DNA of 7,832 nt from Lachnospiraceae bacterium (GTDB lineage: Bacteria > Bacillota > Clostridia > Lachnospirales > Lachnospiraceae). The position numbers and the translations under genes were made by a program. Positions 5,985 to 7,832 of this stretch are shown one piece after another. The stretch covers positions 2,027 through 9,858 of the forward strand of contig JAJQCU010000386.1 of the NCBI GenBank assembly GCA_021202575.1, written 5' to 3'. Numbering within the stretch: the first letter of the stretch is position 1; each line of letters starts with the position of its first letter. The notes below the pieces were generated by a model, which worked only from the letters and a program-made list of their open reading frames with translations, searched no databases and was not told the origin of the DNA.

Positions 5985-7168
5985 AAATGCAAGCAACAGC
6001 TGCTTTGACACCGCTTGACTACGCCCGCAGGGCCTGCGACACTATGATGCGAAAATATGCCGCGGTTGATCTGCCGCCGAAGGGGCACTTCCACTATCAT
6101 CAGGGGGTATTCCTCTCAGGCGTACTGAAGACCTGGCGGCTGACGAGAGATCGGGCGTACCTAGATTACGCCGCGGAATGGGTGGACTCGGTATTTACGG
6201 CGGACGGGAAGATCAAAGTTTACGATCACGCGGATCTGGATGATATTCAGCCAGGAATTTTGCTCTATACGCTGCTGGACGCGACCGGGGATGAAAAATA
6301 TCTGGCGTGCCTTAATAATGTAGCTGCGCAGATTAAGGATATTCCGCGCTGTGAGTGCGGCGGCTTTTATCATAAGGTAAGTTTCCAGCGGCAGATGTGG
6401 CTGGACGGGATCTATATGCTGGGACCCTTCGCGGCGGAGTATGCCAGACGCTTTGATCAGCCGGAGCTGATGGAAGAGATAGTGAAGGAAATTCTGCTGA
6501 TGCGGGAGCATACCTGGGATGAAAAGACCGGGCTGTGGTATCACGCCTGGGATGAGAGCTGTCAGGCACCGTGGTGCGACAAAGAGACCGGCCTCGCCCC
6601 GGAATTCTGGGGAAGATCCATCGGCTGGGTGCCGGTGGGCGTACAGGATGTGATGGCACAGATGGAGCCGGGACAGGCTGCTTATCAGGCGCTGGCTGCC
6701 GTGGTAAAGGACCTGTTGGAAAGCGTGATGCGCTTCCAGAGCGAGGACGGCCGCTGGTATCAGGTGGTCAATAAGGGTGGCATGGAAGGCAACTGGCTGG
6801 AGAATTCCTGTTCCTGCCTGTTTGCGGCGGGGCTGGCTCGTGCGGCAAGAACCGGCCTGGTGGGCGAGGAGGCGCTTGACGCAGCTCAAAGAGCATTTGA
6901 TGGGGTAGTGAGAAGCCTGGAATGGGACGGCGGGGATCTGCTGGTCAACCATGTCTGTGTCGGTACCGGAGTGGGAGATTATCGTTTTTACTGTGAGCGG
7001 CCCTGCAGTACAAATGATCTGCACGGGGTGGGTGCGTTTTTGCTGATGTGCGCGGAGCTGGAAGAGGCGAAAGTGCCGGATGCTTTCGGTATATCCCCGA
7101 AAACCGGAAAAGCGGGTATGAACCAGAGAGAAAAGCATGAAGAAGCGGCCCAAGAAGGGATGGAATAA
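5981..7168 (+). CDS. GH105 unsaturated rhamnogalacturonyl hydrolase (YteR/YesR-like)
   Basis: A 395-residue enzyme predicted to hydrolyse unsaturated galacturonyl-rhamnose disaccharides, the product of rhamnogalacturonan lyases, inside the cell; no signal peptide is visible. It has the (alpha/alpha)6-barrel landmarks of the family. These are FHYHQG (37-42), DLDDIQPG (85-92, with D88), GGFYHK (127-132), QMWLDG (138-143, with D142), YHAWD (187-191), EFWGRSIGW (208-216) and, near the end, GTGVGDY and NDLHGVGAFLL. D142 and D88 correspond to the catalytic pair known from Bacillus YteR (D143 and D88), as far as I recall that enzyme. The length is normal apart from a charged tail after about residue 362. 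The ribosome binding site AAAGGAG at 5971-5977 leaves only 3 nt to the ATG at 5981 but 9 nt to the one at 5987, so the true start may be two codons later. GH2 follows after 22 nt. This is the only carbohydrate gene here without visible damage. Confidence 0.92.
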   Translation: MKMQATAALTPLDYARRACDTMMRKYAAVDLPPKGHFHYHQGVFLSGVLKTWRLTRDRAYLDYAAEWVDSVFTADGKIKVYDHADLDDIQPGILLYTLLDATGDEKYLACLNNVAAQIKDIPRCECGGFYHKVSFQRQMWLDGIYMLGPFAAEYARRFDQPELMEEIVKEILLMREHTWDEKTGLWYHAWDESCQAPWCDKETGLAPEFWGRSIGWVPVGVQDVMAQMEPGQAAYQALAAVVKDLLESVMRFQSEDGRWYQVVNKGGMEGNWLENSCSCLFAAGLARAARTGLVGEEALDAAQRAFDGVVRSLEWDGGDLLVNHVCVGTGVGDYRFYCERPCSTNDLHGVGAFLLMCAELEEAKVPDAFGISPKTGKAGMNQREKHEEAAQEGME

Positions 7169-7190
7169 AATAGTCAAAACGAGGGAAAAT

Positions 7191-7832
7191 ATGCGAAGAA
7201 TCATCACCATGAATGACAACTGGAAATTTGCTCTGCACCGGGGCTTTGAACCGATGGAGAAGGAGGCGGCGGAGAAGCTGGATTATGTCCCGGTGACGCT
7301 GCCGCATGACTGGCAGATTGCGAGTCCTTTTAACAGGGAAATGACACCGGGCGCGGCGCAAGGGTAGCTGGACCGTTGGGGGATCGGCTGGTATCAGAGG
7401 GAGTTTGTGCTGGATGAGGTATTGCCTGGCGCGGTTTACCGTCTGTGTTTTGACGGCGTCTATGAGAACAGTACCGTCTGGGTTAATGATATTTGTACGG
7501 GCGGCGGGAAATACGGCTACAGTCCGTTTGCACTGGATATTACGGAGGCGGTTCGCCCCGGGAAAAATCGGATTCTGGTGAAGGTGGATAACACGGCTCT
7601 GCCCGCGGACCGGTGGTACAGCGGGGCGGGGATTTACCGGAAGGTGTTTCTGGAGGTATTGCCGGAGGTGCATCTGGAGCGGGAAAAGGTACATGTGCTT
7701 ACCCGGGTGGAGAAAGAGAAAGCGGAGCTTGAGATACATACTGGAACGGAGCAGCCGGTGAGGGCGGTGCTGTCGCTGAGGGATGTGAATATCCGGGACA
7801 GAGGCAGTAAAGAAAATATTGAAAAAAATTGT
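7191..7832 (+). pseudogene. GH2 beta-galactosidase-like gene, amber codon at codon 59, 3' end outside window
   Basis: The ATG at 7191 has a GAGGG site 5 nt upstream. The frame reads MNDNWKFAL and LPHDWQIASPFNREM, hits TAG at 7365-7367, and continues in the same frame as LDRWGIGWYQREFVL, YENSTVWVND, KYGYSPFALDIT, NRILVKVDNTALPADRW and YSGAGIYRKVFLEV to the window edge. These are the N-terminal sugar-binding jelly-roll motifs of glycoside hydrolase family 2; the catalytic barrel would lie beyond the window. In relatives the interrupted place usually reads AQGY/F-x-DRWG, so the amber most likely replaces Tyr by a single base change. GH2 members remove beta-galactose, or other beta-linked sugars, from side chains; in a pectin locus galactan side chains of rhamnogalacturonan I are the likely target. 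With this stop the product would be a useless 58-residue peptide unless the codon is suppressed or is a sequence error. Confidence 0.85.

Noticed and set aside
6161..7219. Long antisense open frames opposite GH105 and GH2 (6161-7219 and 6945-7739)
   Set aside because: They are Pro/Arg/His-rich shadows of GC-rich coding sequence on the + strand, without recognisable domains. The + strand motifs of GH105 and GH2 are unambiguous.
7365..7367. TAG recoded as an amino acid (amber recoding or pyrrolysine)
   Set aside because: An aromatic residue is expected there, no recoding structure is evident, and nothing else in the window suggests TAG reassignment. A simple nonsense mutation is more economical.

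Overview
The window looks like a gut Firmicute, most likely a Lachnospiraceae-type Clostridium relative. The reasons are the AGGAGG-like ribosome binding sites, the ISL3 and large serine recombinase elements, and a rhamnogalacturonan (pectin) utilisation locus of the type known from Bacillus and Clostridia. This placement is inferred from gene content and was not tested by any search. All supported genes lie on the + strand.

Left part (1-2797), mobile-element DNA. A winged-helix protein running in from the left edge overlaps by 7 nt an AbiEii-like nucleotidyltransferase. Together they look like a type IV toxin-antitoxin or abortive-infection pair. Four bases after the nucleotidyltransferase stop codon comes a large serine recombinase in which only the DNA-binding, zinc-ribbon and coiled-coil part survives. 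Its catalytic domain is missing.

Middle part (2798-5830), a wrecked pectin gene. The C-terminal half of a YetA/RGLX-like exo-rhamnogalacturonan lyase begins abruptly near 2990. It is then split by a complete 1771-bp ISL3-family insertion sequence (3943-5713) with 24-bp inverted repeats matching at 23 positions. The last 38 codons of the lyase reappear in frame directly after the insertion sequence. The transposase carries two compensating frameshifts. The second falls on the codon expected for the third catalytic residue (Glu), so this copy is probably dead.

Right part (5831-7832), carbohydrate operon. A good sigma-A-type promoter (TTGAAA, 17 nt, TATGAT) and a roughly 100-nt leader with a well-placed 10-codon mini-ORF precede an apparently intact GH105 unsaturated rhamnogalacturonyl hydrolase. 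After 22 nt comes a GH2 beta-galactosidase-like gene with an in-frame amber codon at codon 59; its frame stays open to the window end.

How the genes fit together: exo-acting rhamnogalacturonan lyase releases unsaturated disaccharides from rhamnogalacturonan I, GH105 enzymes hydrolyse them, and GH2 enzymes can trim galactose side chains. In this copy the lyase is broken and the GH2 gene is interrupted. Only the GH105 gene looks intact, so the locus appears to be decaying or recently disrupted by mobile DNA. I see no tRNA, rRNA or CRISPR array. The most notable points are the layered disruption of the pectin locus and the mini-ORF before GH105. I do not see convincing evidence for an entirely new biological system.
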